Shown piece after piece: positions 1 to 10,684 of a DNA stretch of 64,000 nt; within the stretch, counting starts at the first letter, position 1, and each line of letters opens with the position of its first letter. The stretch covers positions 39,049-103,048 of the forward strand of contig NW_003139424.1 in assembly GCF_000003605.2 (NCBI RefSeq). The letters run 5' to 3'. This DNA comes from Saccoglossus kowalevskii. Taxonomy: Eukaryota > Hemichordata > Enteropneusta > Harrimaniidae. Below the pieces are notes generated by a model. The model was given only the letters and a program-made list of their open reading frames with translations. It was not told the origin of the DNA and did not search any database. A program made the position numbers and the translations under genes.

Positions 1-462
1 CGCAGTTGTAAGGTGAAGAAATTTAATAAAGGCCAGTTGAAAGCAGCCTGTGGATGTTCACATGAGCTGACTGTAAACTGTTGGAAAACTGCGTGGAAAG
101 TTGGAAAAAGCGGTTGAAATGTTGGCGAAGTTGCTTGTATATTTAACCTAAGTCATTGGCACGACACTCCCGCAGTTAAATTTCGAAAACATTAAGTAAA
201 TGTCTCGAGAATGCCTCATAAATAAGCAGACTATCACAATAGACCACAGGAAAATCGACGACAAACTGTGTACAAAGTTGTGAAAAGCGATTGCAAAGTT
301 GGTAGTTTCATTCGGGATTGTTACCTGTGATATCATATAAACAAGTCCCATAGTTAAAAGGTCGAAAATGTGAAAACTAGTTCATAATTTGTTGTTAAAT
401 TACCGTAGTGTTGCTCAAAGTATGTAGAGGTCATAGGTCATTTTTAAATGGCACTTTTGCAA
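1..462 (+). repeat. Partial unit cut by the window edge (module A onward)
   Basis: The window opens inside module A at the CGCAGTTGTAAGG stretch. It then runs through the end of A, all of B (XhoI site CTCGAG near 204), module C and the tail up to the first anchor. AGTTGTAAGGTGAAG instead of the usual AGTTGTAAAGTCAAG is shared with the unit near 2830. Confidence 0.95.
148..351 (-). other. 67-codon minus-strand frame over modules B-C, repeated in most units (not called as a gene)
   Basis: ATG-started frame MGLVYMISQVTIPNET with a hydrophobic stretch (IFLWSIVIVCLFM). It is intact in most units but broken by point changes or small indels in others (4856, 5797, 14235, 18805, 40422, for example). 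Differences between copies mostly change the amino acid (V/G, T/A, S/T, L/F, R/G, Y/N), which argues against selection on a protein. Retention is explained by array homogenisation. Confidence 0.1.
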
Positions 463-667
463 GCGATATCGATTTTGAAACTTTGAAAAACATGAAATAG
501 CCGCCAATTCGGTTCAATTTCAAATAGTCCATGCAGCTGTGTTGTTAGGTGACCAACTCATGTTTAAAGTAAAGCACAATCGGGCGTGGTTAGTACTTGC
601 ATGGGAGACTCTCTGAGTAAAGAAGCAGATGTTTTTTCTTTTTGTTTCATCACACGCACGGAAAAAA

Positions 668-674
668 TATAAGG
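668..674 (+). promoter_or_regulatory. TATA-like element (TATAAGG), one per unit
   Basis: TATAAGG after an A-run, about 87 bp before the ATG at 755 and followed by a T-rich stretch. The element is present in most units but is TACAAGG in the units at 1403 and 3289 and TATACGG in several others, so it is not strictly kept. A promoter role is only a possibility; nothing in the sequence proves transcription. Confidence 0.15.
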
Positions 675-754
675 CGACATTCATGCATTTTTTCTTACTG
701 TGATGTCAATCATTTCTTGTGAAAAATCGTGGAATTTTTGTATTTGTTTAATTA

Positions 755-1057
755 ATGAAAAGTTTTAAAATTTCGTATTTTTTAAAAACAAGTTGTTGGT
801 GTCTGCAGGCACGTAGTGGGATTTATGCTGTTAATACTCCGTGCAAAGTTGTTCAAAGTGATTGCAAAGTTGTGAAAAGTGATTTCAAAGTTTATAGATG
901 TATTTGTTTATATGACCTAAGTTGTTGGCATATAGAAACACGCAGTTGTAAAGTCAAGAAATTTAATAAAGGCCAGTTGAATGCAGACTGTGGATGTTCA
1001 CATGAGCTGACTGTAAACTATTGGAAAACTGCGTGCAAAGTAGGAAAAAGCGGTTGA
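755..1057 (+). other. Longest ATG-started frame, 100 codons, Cys-rich (not called as a gene)
   Basis: Starts MKSFKISYFLKTSCWCLQ, runs through the leader and module A and stops at TGA in the head of module B. It is in frame only because this unit has a T6A5 tract; the common T7A5 tract throws the ATG out of frame. The unit near 25014 also has T6A5, but its frame breaks in the indel cluster. The protein would have a dozen or so Cys and no recognised domain. Most likely a relic or chance frame. Confidence 0.15.
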
Positions 1058-3288
1058 AATGTTGGCGAAGTTGCTTGTATATTTAACCTAAGTCATTGGC
1101 ACGACACTCCCGCAGTTAAATTTCGAAAACATTAAGTAAATGTCTCGAGAATGCCTCATAAATAAGCAGACTATCACAATAGACCACAGGAAAATCGACG
1201 ACAAACTGTGTACAAAGTTGTGAAAAGCGATTGCAAAGTTGGTAGTTTCATTCGGGATTGTTACCTGTGATATCATATAAACAAGTCCCAAAGTTAAAAG
1301 GTCGAAAATGTGAAAACTAGTTCCTAATTTGTTGTTAAATTACCGTAGTGTTGCTCAAAGTATGTAGAGGTCATAGGTCATTTTTAAATGGCACTTTTGC
1401 AAGCGATATCGATTTTGAAACTTTGAAAACCATGAAATAGCCGCCAATTCGGTTCAATTTCAAATAGTCCATGCAGCTGTGTTGTTAGGTGACCAACTCA
1501 TGTTTAAAGTAAAGCGCAATCGGGAGTGGTTAGTACTTGCATGGGAAACTCACAGAGTAAACATGTTGTTGTTTTTTCTTTTTGTTTCATCACACGCATG
1601 GAAAAAATACAAGGCGACATTCATGCATTTTTTCTTACTGTGATGTCAATCATTTCTTGTGGAAAATCGTGGAATTTGTGTATTTGTTTAATTAATGAAA
1701 AGTTTTAAAATTTCGTATTTTTTTAAAAACAAGTTGTTGGTGTTTGCAGGCACGTAGTGGGATTTATGCTGTTAATACTCCGTGCAAAGTTGTTCAAAGT
1801 GATTGCAAAGTTGTGCAAAGTGATTTCAAAGTTTTTAGATGTATTTGTTTATATGACCTAAGTTGTTGGCATATAGAAACACGCAGTTGTAAAGTCAAGA
1901 AATTTAATAAAGGCCAGTTGAAAGCAGCCTGTGGATGTTCACATGAGCTGACTGTAAACTGTTGGAAAACTGCGTGCAAAGTTGGAAAAAGCGGTTGAAA
2001 TGTTGGCGAAGTTGCTTGTATATTTAACCTAAGTCATTGGCACGACACTCCCGCAGATAAATTTCGTAAACATTAAGTAAGTGTCTCGAGAATGCCTCAT
2101 AAATAAGCAGACTATCACAATAGACCACAGGAAAATCGACGACAAACTGTGTACTAAGTTGTGAAAAGCGATTGCAAAGTTGGCAGTTTCATTCGGGATT
2201 GTTCCCTGTGATATCATATAAACAAGTCCCATAGTTAAAAGTTCGAAAATGTGAAAACTAGTTCCTAATTTGTTGTTAAATTACCGTAGTGTTGCTCAAA
2301 GTATGTAGAGGTCATAGGTCATTTTTAAATGGCACTTTTGCAAGCGATATCGATTTTGAAACTTTCAAAAACATGAAATAGCCGCCAATTCGGTTCAATT
2401 TCAAATAGTCCATGCAGCTGTGTTGTTAGGTGACCAACTCATGTTTAAAGTAAAGCGCAATTGGGAGTGGTTAGTACTTGCATGGGAGACTCACTGAGTA
2501 AAGAAACAGATGTTTTTTCTTTTTGTTTCATCACACGCACGGAAAAAATATAAGGCGACATTCATGCATTTTTTCTTACTGTGATGTCAATCATTTCTTG
2601 TGAAAAATCGTGCGTGGAATTTTTGTATTTGTTTAATTAATGAAAAGTTTTAAAATTTCGTATTTTTTTAAAAACAAGTTGTTTGTGTCTGCAGGCACGT
2701 AGTGGGATTTATGCTGTTAATACTCCGTGCAAAGTTGTTCAAAGTGATTGCAAAGTTGTGCAAAGTGATTTCAAAGTTTATAGATGTATTTGTTTATATG
2801 ACCTAAGTTGTTGGCATATAGAAACACGCAGTTGTAAGGTGAAGAAATTTAATAAAGGCCAGTTGAAAGCAGCCTGTGGATGTTCACATGAGCTGACTGT
2901 AAACTGTTGGAAAACTGCGTGCAAAGTTGGAAAAAGCGGTTGAAATGTTGGCGAAGTTGCTTGTATATTTATCCTAAGTTATTGGCACGACACTCCCGCA
3001 GTTAAATTTCGAAAACATTAAGTAAATGTCTCGAGAATGCCTCATAAATAAGCAGACTATCACAATAGACCACAGCAAAATCGACGACAAACTGTGTACA
3101 AAGTTGTGAAAAGCGATTGCAAAGTTGGTAGTTTCATTCGGGATTGTTACCTGTGATATCATATAAACAAGTCCCATAGTTAAAAGTTCGAAAATGTGAA
3201 AACTAGTTCCTAATTTGTTGTTAATTTACCGTAGTGTTGCTCAAAGTATGTAGAGGTCATAGGTCATTTTTAAATGGCACTTTTGCAA

Positions 3289-3618
3289 GCGATATCGATT
3301 TTGAAACTTTGAAAAACATGAAATAGCCGCCAATTCGGTTCAATTTCAAATAGTCCATGCAGCTGTGTTGTTAGGTGACCAACTCATGTTTAAAGTAAAG
3401 CGCAATCGGGAGTTGTTAGTACTTGCATGGGAAACTCACAGAGTAAACAAGTTGTTGTTTTTTCTTTTTGTTTCATCACACGCATGGAAAAAATACAAGG
3501 CGACATTCATGCATTTTTTCTTACTGTGATGTCAATCATTTCTTGTGGAAAATCGTGGAATTTGTGTATTTGTTTAATTAATGAAAAGTTTTAAAATTTC
3601 GTATTTTTTTAAAAACAA
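3289..3618 (+). repeat. Spacer block of the unit (anchor to T/A tract)
   Basis: About 330 bp with no detectable similarity to modules A-C. It holds the 8 bp palindrome CGATATCG, a T-rich stretch with TTCTTTTTGTTTCATCAC, and a TAYAAGG element. It ends in a run of Ts followed by As (T7A5 here) whose length varies from unit to unit. Three haplotypes recur in the array: ATAATTGGGCG, ACAATCGGGCG, and GCAATCGGGAG, the last usually linked to GGGAAACTCAC and CGCATGG. Confidence 0.75.
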
Positions 3619-3665
3619 GTTGTTGGTGTCTGCAGGCACGTAGTGGGATTTATGCTGTTAATACT
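3619..3665 (+). repeat. Leader segment: present in L units, absent in S units
   Basis: This 47 bp segment begins GTTGTTGGTGTCTGCAGG and ends GTTAATACT. In S units it is replaced by a single A (AAACAAACCGTGC), which gives the 896 versus 941 bp dimorphism once T/A tract length is allowed for. Its first half resembles module A: AAGTTGTTGG, ten unlike bases, then CACG.AGT (21 of 31 matches by hand), 129 bp away. It is therefore probably a fourth, broken module. Confidence 0.8.
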
Positions 3666-3669
3666 CCGT

Positions 3670-3711
3670 GCAAAGTTGTTCAAAGTGATTGCAAAGTTGT
3701 GCAAAGTGATT
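3670..3711 (+). repeat. 21 bp tandem duplication with phased CAAAG motifs
   Basis: Two 21 bp copies (3670-3690 and 3691-3711) differ at one base (GTTGTT versus GTTGTG). CAAAG starts at 3671, 3681, 3692, 3702 and 3713, giving spacings of 10, 11, 10 and 11 bp, close to one DNA helical turn. Copy number changes elsewhere: H units and the unit at about 61340 have lost one 21 bp copy. Confidence 0.9.
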
Positions 3712-3861
3712 TCAAAGTTTTTAGATGTATTTGTTTATATGACCTAAGTTGTTGGCATATAGAAACACGCAGTTGTAAAGTCAAGAAATTTAATAAAGGC
3801 CAGTTGAAAGCAGCCTGTGGATGTTCACATGAGCTGACTGTAAACTGTTGGAAAACTGCGT
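3691..3861 (+). repeat. Module A, 171 bp
   Basis: Opens GCAAAGTTGTGCAAAG and contains ACCTAAGTTGTTGGCA, CACGCAGTTG and AATTTAATAAA. It is homologous to module B: from ACCTAAG onward I count 35 matches in 55 positions with one gap. The plus-strand frame is open across the module in most units and Cys-rich (RCICLYDLSCWHIETRSC). The SNP GTTTTTAG/GTTTATAG separates two A variants; the T form also opens a fortuitous minus-strand frame. Confidence 0.8.
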
Positions 3862-4038
3862 GCAAAGTTGGAAAAAGCGGTTGAAATGTTGGCGAAGTTG
3901 CTTGTATATTTACCCTAAGTCATTGGCACAACACTCCCGCAGTTAAATTTCGAAAACATTAAGTAAATGTCTCGAGAATGCCTCATAAATAAGCAGACTA
4001 TCACAATAGACCACAGGAAAATCGACGACAAACTGTGT
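3862..4038 (+). repeat. Module B, 177 bp
   Basis: Opens GCAAAGTTGGAAAAAGCGG and contains CTAAGTCATTGGCACGAC, CCCGCAGTTAAATTTCG and the XhoI site. It aligns with module A and, less well, with C. Read in the module A frame it has three stops (TGA, TAA, TAA) but keeps an A-like string, ACIFNLSHWH, against module A CICLYDLSCWH. Confidence 0.8.
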
Positions 4039-4147
4039 ACAAAGTTGTGAAAAGCGATTGCAAAGTTGGTAGTTTCATTCGGGATTGTTACCTGTGATAT
4101 CATATAAACAAGTCCCATAGTTAAAAGTTCGAAAATGTGAAAACTAG
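4039..4147 (+). repeat. Module C, partial (~109 bp)
   Basis: Opens ACAAAGTTGTGAAAAGCG, repeats the CAAAG head at GATTGCAAAGTTGG, then has ATTGTTACCTGTGATATC and AGTTAAAAGTTCGAAAA. These align with the ACCTAAG and AGTTAAATTTCGAAAA stretches of module B at the expected offset. Similarity is not visible beyond AAAACTAG, so C looks truncated or decayed. Confidence 0.7.
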
Positions 4148-6110
4148 TTCCTAATTTGTTGTTAAATTACCGCAGTTTTGCTCAAAGTATGTAGAGGTCA
4201 TAGGTCATTTTTAAATGGCACTTTTGCAAGCGATATCGATTTTGAAACTTTGAAAAACATGAAATAGCCGCCAATTCGGTTCAATTTCAAATAGTCCATG
4301 CAGCTGTGTTGTTAGGTGAACAACTCATGTTTAAAGTAAAGCACAATCGGGCGTGGTTATTACTTGCATGGGAGACTCACTGAGAAAACAAGCTGTTGTT
4401 TTTTCTTTTTGTTTCATCACACGCACGGAAAAAATATAAGGCGACATTCATGCATTTTTTCTTACTGTGATGTCAATCATTTCTTGTGGAAAATCGTGGA
4501 ATTTTTGTATTTGTTTAATTAATGAAAAGTTTTAAAATTTCGTATTTTTTAAAAAACAAGTTGTTGGTGTCTGCAGGCACGTAGTGGGATTTATGCTGTT
4601 AATACTCCGTGCAAAGTTGTTCAAAGTGATTGCAAAGTTGTGCAAAGTGATTTCAAAGTTTTTAGATGTATTTGTTTATATGACCTAAGTTGTTGGCATA
4701 TAGAAACACGCAGTTGTAAAGTCAAGAAATTTAATAAAGGCCAGTTGAAAGCAGCCTGTGGATGTTCACATGAGCTGACTGTAAACTGTTGGAAAACTGC
4801 GTGCAAAGTTGGAAAAAGCGGTTGAAATGTTGGCGAAGTTGCTTGTATATTTAACCTAAGTCATTGGCACGACACTCCCGCAGTTAAATTTCGAAAACAT
4901 TAAGTAAATGTCTCGAGAATGCCTCATAAATAAGCAGACTATCACAATAGACCACAGGAAAATCGACGACAAACTGTGTATAAAGTTGTGAAAGCGATTG
5001 CAAAGTTGTTAGTTTCATTCGGGATTGTTACCTGTGATATCATATAAACAAGTCCCATAGTTAAAAGTTCGAAAATGTGAAAACTAGTTCCTAATTTGTT
5101 GTTAAATTACCGTAGTGTTGCTCAAAGTATGTAGAGGTCATAGGCCATTTTTAAATGGCACTTTTGCAAGCGATATCGATTTTGAAACTTTGAAAAACAT
5201 GAAATAGCCGCCAATTCGGTTCAATTTCAAATAGTCCATGCAGCTGTGTTGTTAGGTGACCAACTCATGTTTAAAGTAAAGCACAATCGAGCGTGGTTAG
5301 TACTTGCATGGGAGACTCACTGAGAAAACAAGCTGTTGTTTTTTCTTTTTGTTTCATCACACGCACGAAAAAAATATAAGGCGACATTCATGCATTTTTT
5401 CTTACTGTGATGTCAATCATTTTTTGTGAAAAATCGTGGAATTTTTGTATTTGTTTAATTAATGAAAAGTTTTAAAATTTCTTATTTTTTTAAAAAACAA
5501 GTTGTTGGTGTTTGCATGCACGTAGTGGGATTTATGCTGTTAATAATCCGTGCAAAAATGTTCAAAGTGATTGCAAAGTTGTGCAAAGTGATTTCAAAGT
5601 TTATAGATGTATTTGTATATATGACCAAAGTTGTTGGCATATAGAAACGCGCACTTGTAAAGTCAAGATATTTAATAAAGGCCAGTTGAAAGCAGCCTGT
5701 GGATGTTCACATGAGCTGACTGTAAACTGTTGGAAAACTGCGTGCAAAGTTGGAAAAATCGGTTGAAATGTTGGCGAAGTTGCTTGTATATTTAACCTAA
5801 GTCATTGGCACGACACTCCCGCAGTTAAATTTCGAAAACATTAAGTAAATGTCTCGAGAATGCCTCATAAATAAGCAGACTATCACAATAGACCACAGGA
5901 AAATCGACGACAAACTGTGTACAAAGTTGTGAAAGCGATTGCAAAGTTGTTAGTTTCATTCGGGATTGTTACCTGTGATATCATATAAACAAGTCCCATA
6001 GTTAAAAGTTCGAAAATGTGAAAACTAGTTCCTAATTTGTTGTTAAATTACCGTAGTGTTGCTCAAAGTATGTAGAGGTCATAGGTCATTTTTAAATGGC
6101 ACTTTTGCAA

Positions 6111-7007
6111 GCGATATCGATTTTGAAACTTTGAAAAACATGAAATAGCCGCCAATTCGTTTCAATTTCAAATAGTCCATGCAGCTGTGTTGTTAGGTGA
6201 CCAACTCATGTTTAAAGTAAAGCACAATCGGGCGTGATTAGTACTTGCATGGGAGACTCACTGAGAAAACAAGCTGTTGTTTTTTCTTTTTGTTTCATCA
6301 CACGCACGGAAAAAAATATAAGGCGACATTCATGCATTTTTTCTTACTGTGATGTCAATCATTTCTTGTGGAAAATCGTGGAATTTTTGTATTTGTTTTA
6401 TTAATGAAAAGTTTTAAAATTTCGTATTTTTTTTAAAAACAAACCGTGCAAAGATGTTCAAAGTGATTGCAAAGTTGTGCAAAGTGATTTCAAAGTTTAT
6501 AGATGTATTTGTTTATATGACCTAAGTTGTTGGCATATATAAACACGCAGTTGTAAAGTCAAGAAATTTAATAAAGGCCAGTTGAAAGCAGCCTGTGGAT
6601 GTTCACATGAGCTGACTGTAAACTGTTGGAAAACTGCGTGCAAAGTTGGAAAAAGCGGTTGAAATGTTGGCGAAGTTGCTTGTATATTTAACCTAAGTCA
6701 TTGGCACGACACTCCCGCAGTTAAATTTCGTAAACATTAAGTAAATGTCTCGAGAATGCCTCATAAATAAGCAGACTATCACAATAGACCACAGGAAAAT
6801 CGACGACAAACTGTGTACAAAGTTGTGAAAAGCGATTGCAAAGTTGGCAGTTTCATTCGGGATTGTTCCCTGTGATATCATATAAACAAGTCCCATAGTT
6901 AAAAGTTCGAAAATGTGAAAACTAGTTCTTAATTTGTCGTTAAATTACCGTAGTGTTGCTCAAAGTATGTAGAGGTCATAGGTCATTTTTAAATGGCACT
7001 TTTGCAA
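6111..7007 (+). repeat. S unit, 897 bp
   Basis: The leader is missing (junction near 6443, AAACAAACCGTGC). Private variants are CAAAGATGTTC just after the junction and GCATATATAAACACG in module A, which puts a stop into the module A frame. Confidence 0.93.
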
Positions 7008-7949
7008 GCGATATCGATTTTGAAACTTTGAAAAACATGAAATAGCCGCCAATTCGGTTCAATTTCAAATAGTCCATGCAGCTGTGTTGTTAGGTGACCA
7101 ACTCATGTTTAAAGTAAAGCATAATTGGGCGTGGTTAGTACTTGCATGGGAGACTCACTGAGTAAACAAGCTGTTGTTTTTTCTTTTTGTTTCATCACAC
7201 GCACGGAAAAAATATACGGCGACATTCATGCATTTTTTCTTATTGTGATGTCAATCATTTCTTGTGGAAAATCGTGGAATTTTTGTATTTGTTTAATTAA
7301 TGAAAAGTTTTAAAATTTCGTATTTTTTTTAAAAACAAGTTGTTGGTGTCTGCAGGCACGTAGTGGGATTTATGCTGTTAATACTCCATGCTAAGTTGTT
7401 CAAAGTGATAGCAAAGTTGTGCAAAGTGATTTCAAAGTTTTTAGATGTATTTGTTTATATGACCTAAGTTGTTGGCATATAGAAACACGCAGTTGTAAAG
7501 TCAAGAAATTTAATAAAGGCCAGTTGAAAGCAGCCTGTGGATGTTCACATGAGCTGACTGTAAACTGTTGGAAAACTGCGTGCAAAGTTGGAAAAAGCGG
7601 TTGAAATGTTGGCGAAGTTGCTTGTATATTTAACCTAAGTCATTGGCACGACACTCCCGCAGTTAAATTTCGTAAACATTAAGTAAATGTCTCGAGAATG
7701 CCTCATAAATAAGCAGACTATCACAATAGACCACAGGAAAATCGACGACAAACTGTGTACAAAGTTGTGAAAAGCGATTGCAAAGTTGGCAGTTTCATTC
7801 GGGATTGTTCCCTGTGATATCATATAAACAAGTCCCATAGTTAAAAGTTCGAAAATGTGAAAACTAGTTCCTAATTTGTTGTTAAATTACCGTAGTGTTG
7901 CTCAAAGTATGTAGAGGTCATAGGTCATTTTTAAATGGCACTTTTGCAA
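7008..7949 (+). repeat. L unit, 942 bp
   Basis: The leader is present but followed by the private variants CTCCATGCTAAG and GTGATAGCAAAG. The spacer has the ATAATTGGGCG haplotype and TATACGG instead of TATAAGG. Confidence 0.93.
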
Positions 7950-8845
7950 GCGATATCGATTTTGAAACTTTGAAAAACATGAAATAGCCGCCAATTCGGT
8001 TCAATTTCAAATAGTCCATGCAGCTGTGTTGTTAGGTGACCAACTCATGTTTAAAGTAAAGCATAATTGGGCGTGGTTAGTACTTGCATGGGAGACTCAC
8101 TGAGTAAACAAGCTGTTGTTTTTTCTTTTTGTTTCATCACACGCACGGAAAAAATATACGGCGACATTCATGCATTTTTTCTTATTGTGATGTCAATCAT
8201 TTCTTGTGGAAAATCGTGGAATTTTTGTATTTGTTTAATTAATGAAAAGTTTTAAAATTTCGTATTTTTTTTAAAAACAAACCGTGCAAAGTTGTTCAAA
8301 GTGATTGCAAAGTTGTGCAAAGTGATTTCAAAGTTTATAGATGTATTTGTTTATATGACCTAAGTTGTTGGCATATAGAAACACGCAGTTGTAAAGTCAA
8401 GAAATTTAATAAAGGCCAGTTGAAAGCAGCCTGTGGATGTTCACATGAGCTGACTGTAAACTGTTGGAAAACTGCGTGCAAAGTAGGAAAAAGCGGTTGA
8501 AATGTTGGCGAAGTTGCTTGTATATTTAACCTAAGTCATTGGCACGACACTCCCGCAGTTAAATTTCGTAAACATTAAGTAAATGTCTCGAGAATGCCTC
8601 ATAAATAAGCAGACTATCACAATAGACCACAGGAAAATCGACGACAAACTGTGTACAAAGTTGTGAAAAGCGATTGCAAAGTTGGCAGTTTCATTCGGGA
8701 TTGTTACCTGTGATATCATATAAACAAGTCCCATAGTTAAAAGTTCGAAAATGTGAAAACTAGTTCCTAATTTGTTGTTAAATTACCGTAGTGTTGCTCA
8801 AAGTATGTAGAGGTCATAGGTCATTTTTAAATGGCACTTTTGCAA
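7950..8845 (+). repeat. S unit, 896 bp
   Basis: No leader. AAAGTAGGAAAAAGCGG in module B (near 8480) and TATACGG in the spacer are shared with the S units starting at 14551 and 26606. Confidence 0.93.
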
Positions 8846-9787
8846 GCGATATCGATTTTGAAACTTTGAAAAACATGAAATAGCCGCCAATTCGGTTCAA
8901 TTTCAAATAGTCCATGCAGCTGTGTTGTTAGGTGACCAACTCATGTTTAAAGTAAAGCATAATTGGGCGTGGTTAGTACTTGCATGGGAGACTCACTGAG
9001 TAAACAAGCTGTTGTTTTTTTCTTTTTGTTTCATCACACGCACGGAAAAAATATAAGGCGACATTCATGCATTTTTTCTTACTGTGATGTCAATCATTTC
9101 TTGTGGAAAATCGGGGAATTTTTGTATTTGTTTAATTAATGAAAAGTTTTAAAATTTCGTATTTTTTTAAAAACAAGTTGTTGGTGTCTGCAGGCACGTA
9201 GTGGGATTTATGCTGTTAATACTCCGTGCAAAGTTGTTCAAAGTGATTGCAAAGTTGTGCAAAGTGATTTCAAAGTTTTTAGATGTATTTGTTTATATGA
9301 CCTAAGTTGTTGGCATATAGAAACACGCAGTTGTAAAGTCAAGAAATTTAATGAAGGCCAGTTGAAAGCAGCCTGTGGATGTTCACATGAGCTGACTGTA
9401 AACTGTTGGAAAACTGCGTGCAAAGTTGGAAAAAGCGGTTGAAATGTTGGCGAAGTTGCTTGTATATTTAACCTATGTCATTGGCACGACACTCCCGCAG
9501 TTAAATTTCGTAAACATTAAGTAAATGTCTCGAGAATGCCTCATAAATAAGCAGACTATCACAATAGACCACAGGAAAATCGACGACAAACTGTGTACAA
9601 AGTTGTGAAAAGCGATTGCAAAGTTGGCAGTTTCATTCGGGATTGTTCCCTGTGATATCATATAAACAAGTCCCATAGTTAAAAGTTCGAAAATGTGAAA
9701 ACTAGTTCCTAATTTGTCGTTAAATTACCGTAGTGTTGCTCAAAGTATGTAGAGGTCATAGGTCATTTTTAAATGGCACTTTTGCAA
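8846..9787 (+). repeat. L unit, 942 bp
   Basis: Diagnostic variants are TCGGGGAATTT near 9112 and ACCTATGTCATTGG near 9473. Both recur in the unit starting at 15447, exactly as expected for the 6.6 kb block duplication. Confidence 0.93.
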
Positions 9788-10684
9788 GCGATATCGATTT
9801 TGAAACTTTGAAAAACATGAAATAGCCGCCAATTCGGTTCAATTTCAAATAGTCCATGCAGCTGTGTTGTTAGGTGACCAACTCATGTTTAAAGTAAAGC
9901 ACAATCGGGCGTGGTTAGTACTTGCATGGGAGACTCACTGAGAAAACAAGCTGTTGTTTTTTTCTTTTTGTTTCATCACATGCACGGAAAAAATATAAGG
10001 AGACATTCATGCATTTTCTCTTACTGTGATGTCAATCATTTCTTGTGGAAAATCGTGGAATTTTTGTATTTGTTTAATTAATGAAAAGTTTTAAAATTTC
10101 GTATTTTTTTTAAAAACAAACCGTGCAAAGTTGTTCAAAGTGATTGCAAAGTTGTGCAAAGTGATTTCAAAGTTTTTAGATGTATTTGTTTATATGACCT
10201 AAGTTGTTGGCATATAGAAACACGCAGTTGTAAAGTCAAGACATTTAATAAAGGCCAGTTGAAAGCAGCCTGTAGATGTTCACATGAGCTGACTGTAAAC
10301 TGTTGGAAAACTGCGTGCAAAGTTGGAAAAAGCGGTTGAAATGTTGGCGAAGTTGCTTGTATATTTAACCTAAGTCATTGGCACGACACTCCCGCAGTTA
10401 AATTTCGAAAACATTAAGTAAATGTCTCGAGAATGCCTCATAAATAAGCAGACTATCACAATAGACCACAGAAAAATCGACGACAAACTGTGTACAAAGT
10501 TGTGAAAAGCGATTGCAAAGTTGGCAGTTTCATTCGGGATTGTTCCCTGTGATATCATATAAACAAGTCCCATAGTTAAAAGTTCGAAAATGTGAAAACT
10601 AGTTCCTAATTTGTTGTTAAATTACCGTAGTGTTGCTCAAAGTATGTAGAGGTCATAGGTCATTTTTAAATGGCACTTTTGCAA
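9788..10684 (+). repeat. S unit, 897 bp
   Basis: Carries a rare set of variants: CACATGCACGG, ATAAGGAGACATTC, GCATTTTCTC, GTCAAGACATTT, CCTGTAGATG and CACAGAAAAATCG. The same full set is found in the unit starting at 16388. Confidence 0.93.

Larger units (their letters stand above)
3289..4229 (+). repeat. Reference L unit, 941 bp, used for the internal map
   Basis: Internal order, as read here: anchor and AT-rich spacer 3289-3618; leader 3619-3665; 21 bp tandem pair 3670-3711; module A 3691-3861; module B 3862-4038; module C 4039-4147; tail 4148-4229. Useful landmarks are PacI TTAATTAA 3574-3581, PstI CTGCAG 3630-3635 (in the leader, so absent from S units) and XhoI CTCGAG 3971-3976 (in module B, so absent from H units). 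Boundaries of A, B and C are placed at the CAAAG-type heads; the end of C is where the hand alignment fades. Confidence 0.85.
463..6110 (+). repeat. Six consecutive L units (940, 941, 945, 941, 940, 941 bp)
   Basis: All six keep the leader. The third has a 4 bp insertion near 2611 (TCGTGCGTGGAA). The second and fourth carry the linked variants CGGGAG and GGGAAACTCACAGAG, and TACAAGG in place of TATAAGG. The fifth and sixth share GTGAAAGCG (one A lost) and GTTGTTAG in module C near 4988 and 5931, so they are sister copies. The sixth (A module near 5512-5766) belongs to a dispersed variant with AATCCGTGCAAAAATG, TTGTATATATG and CGCGCACTTG. Confidence 0.93.

Noticed and set aside
785-811. Intron 3' splice site at GTGTCTGCAG|GC in the leader
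   Set aside because: There is a CAG after a weakly pyrimidine-rich stretch, but no convincing polypyrimidine tract or matching 5' site, and the leader is deleted in S units. It may be chance.
3289-3305. Palindrome CGATATCG at the anchor as a protein-binding or cleavage site
   Set aside because: It is only 8 bp and includes common restriction sites. It is mutated in some units (TCGATATCG at 29983, GCGAAATCG at 56424) without visible effect, so it served only as a counting anchor.
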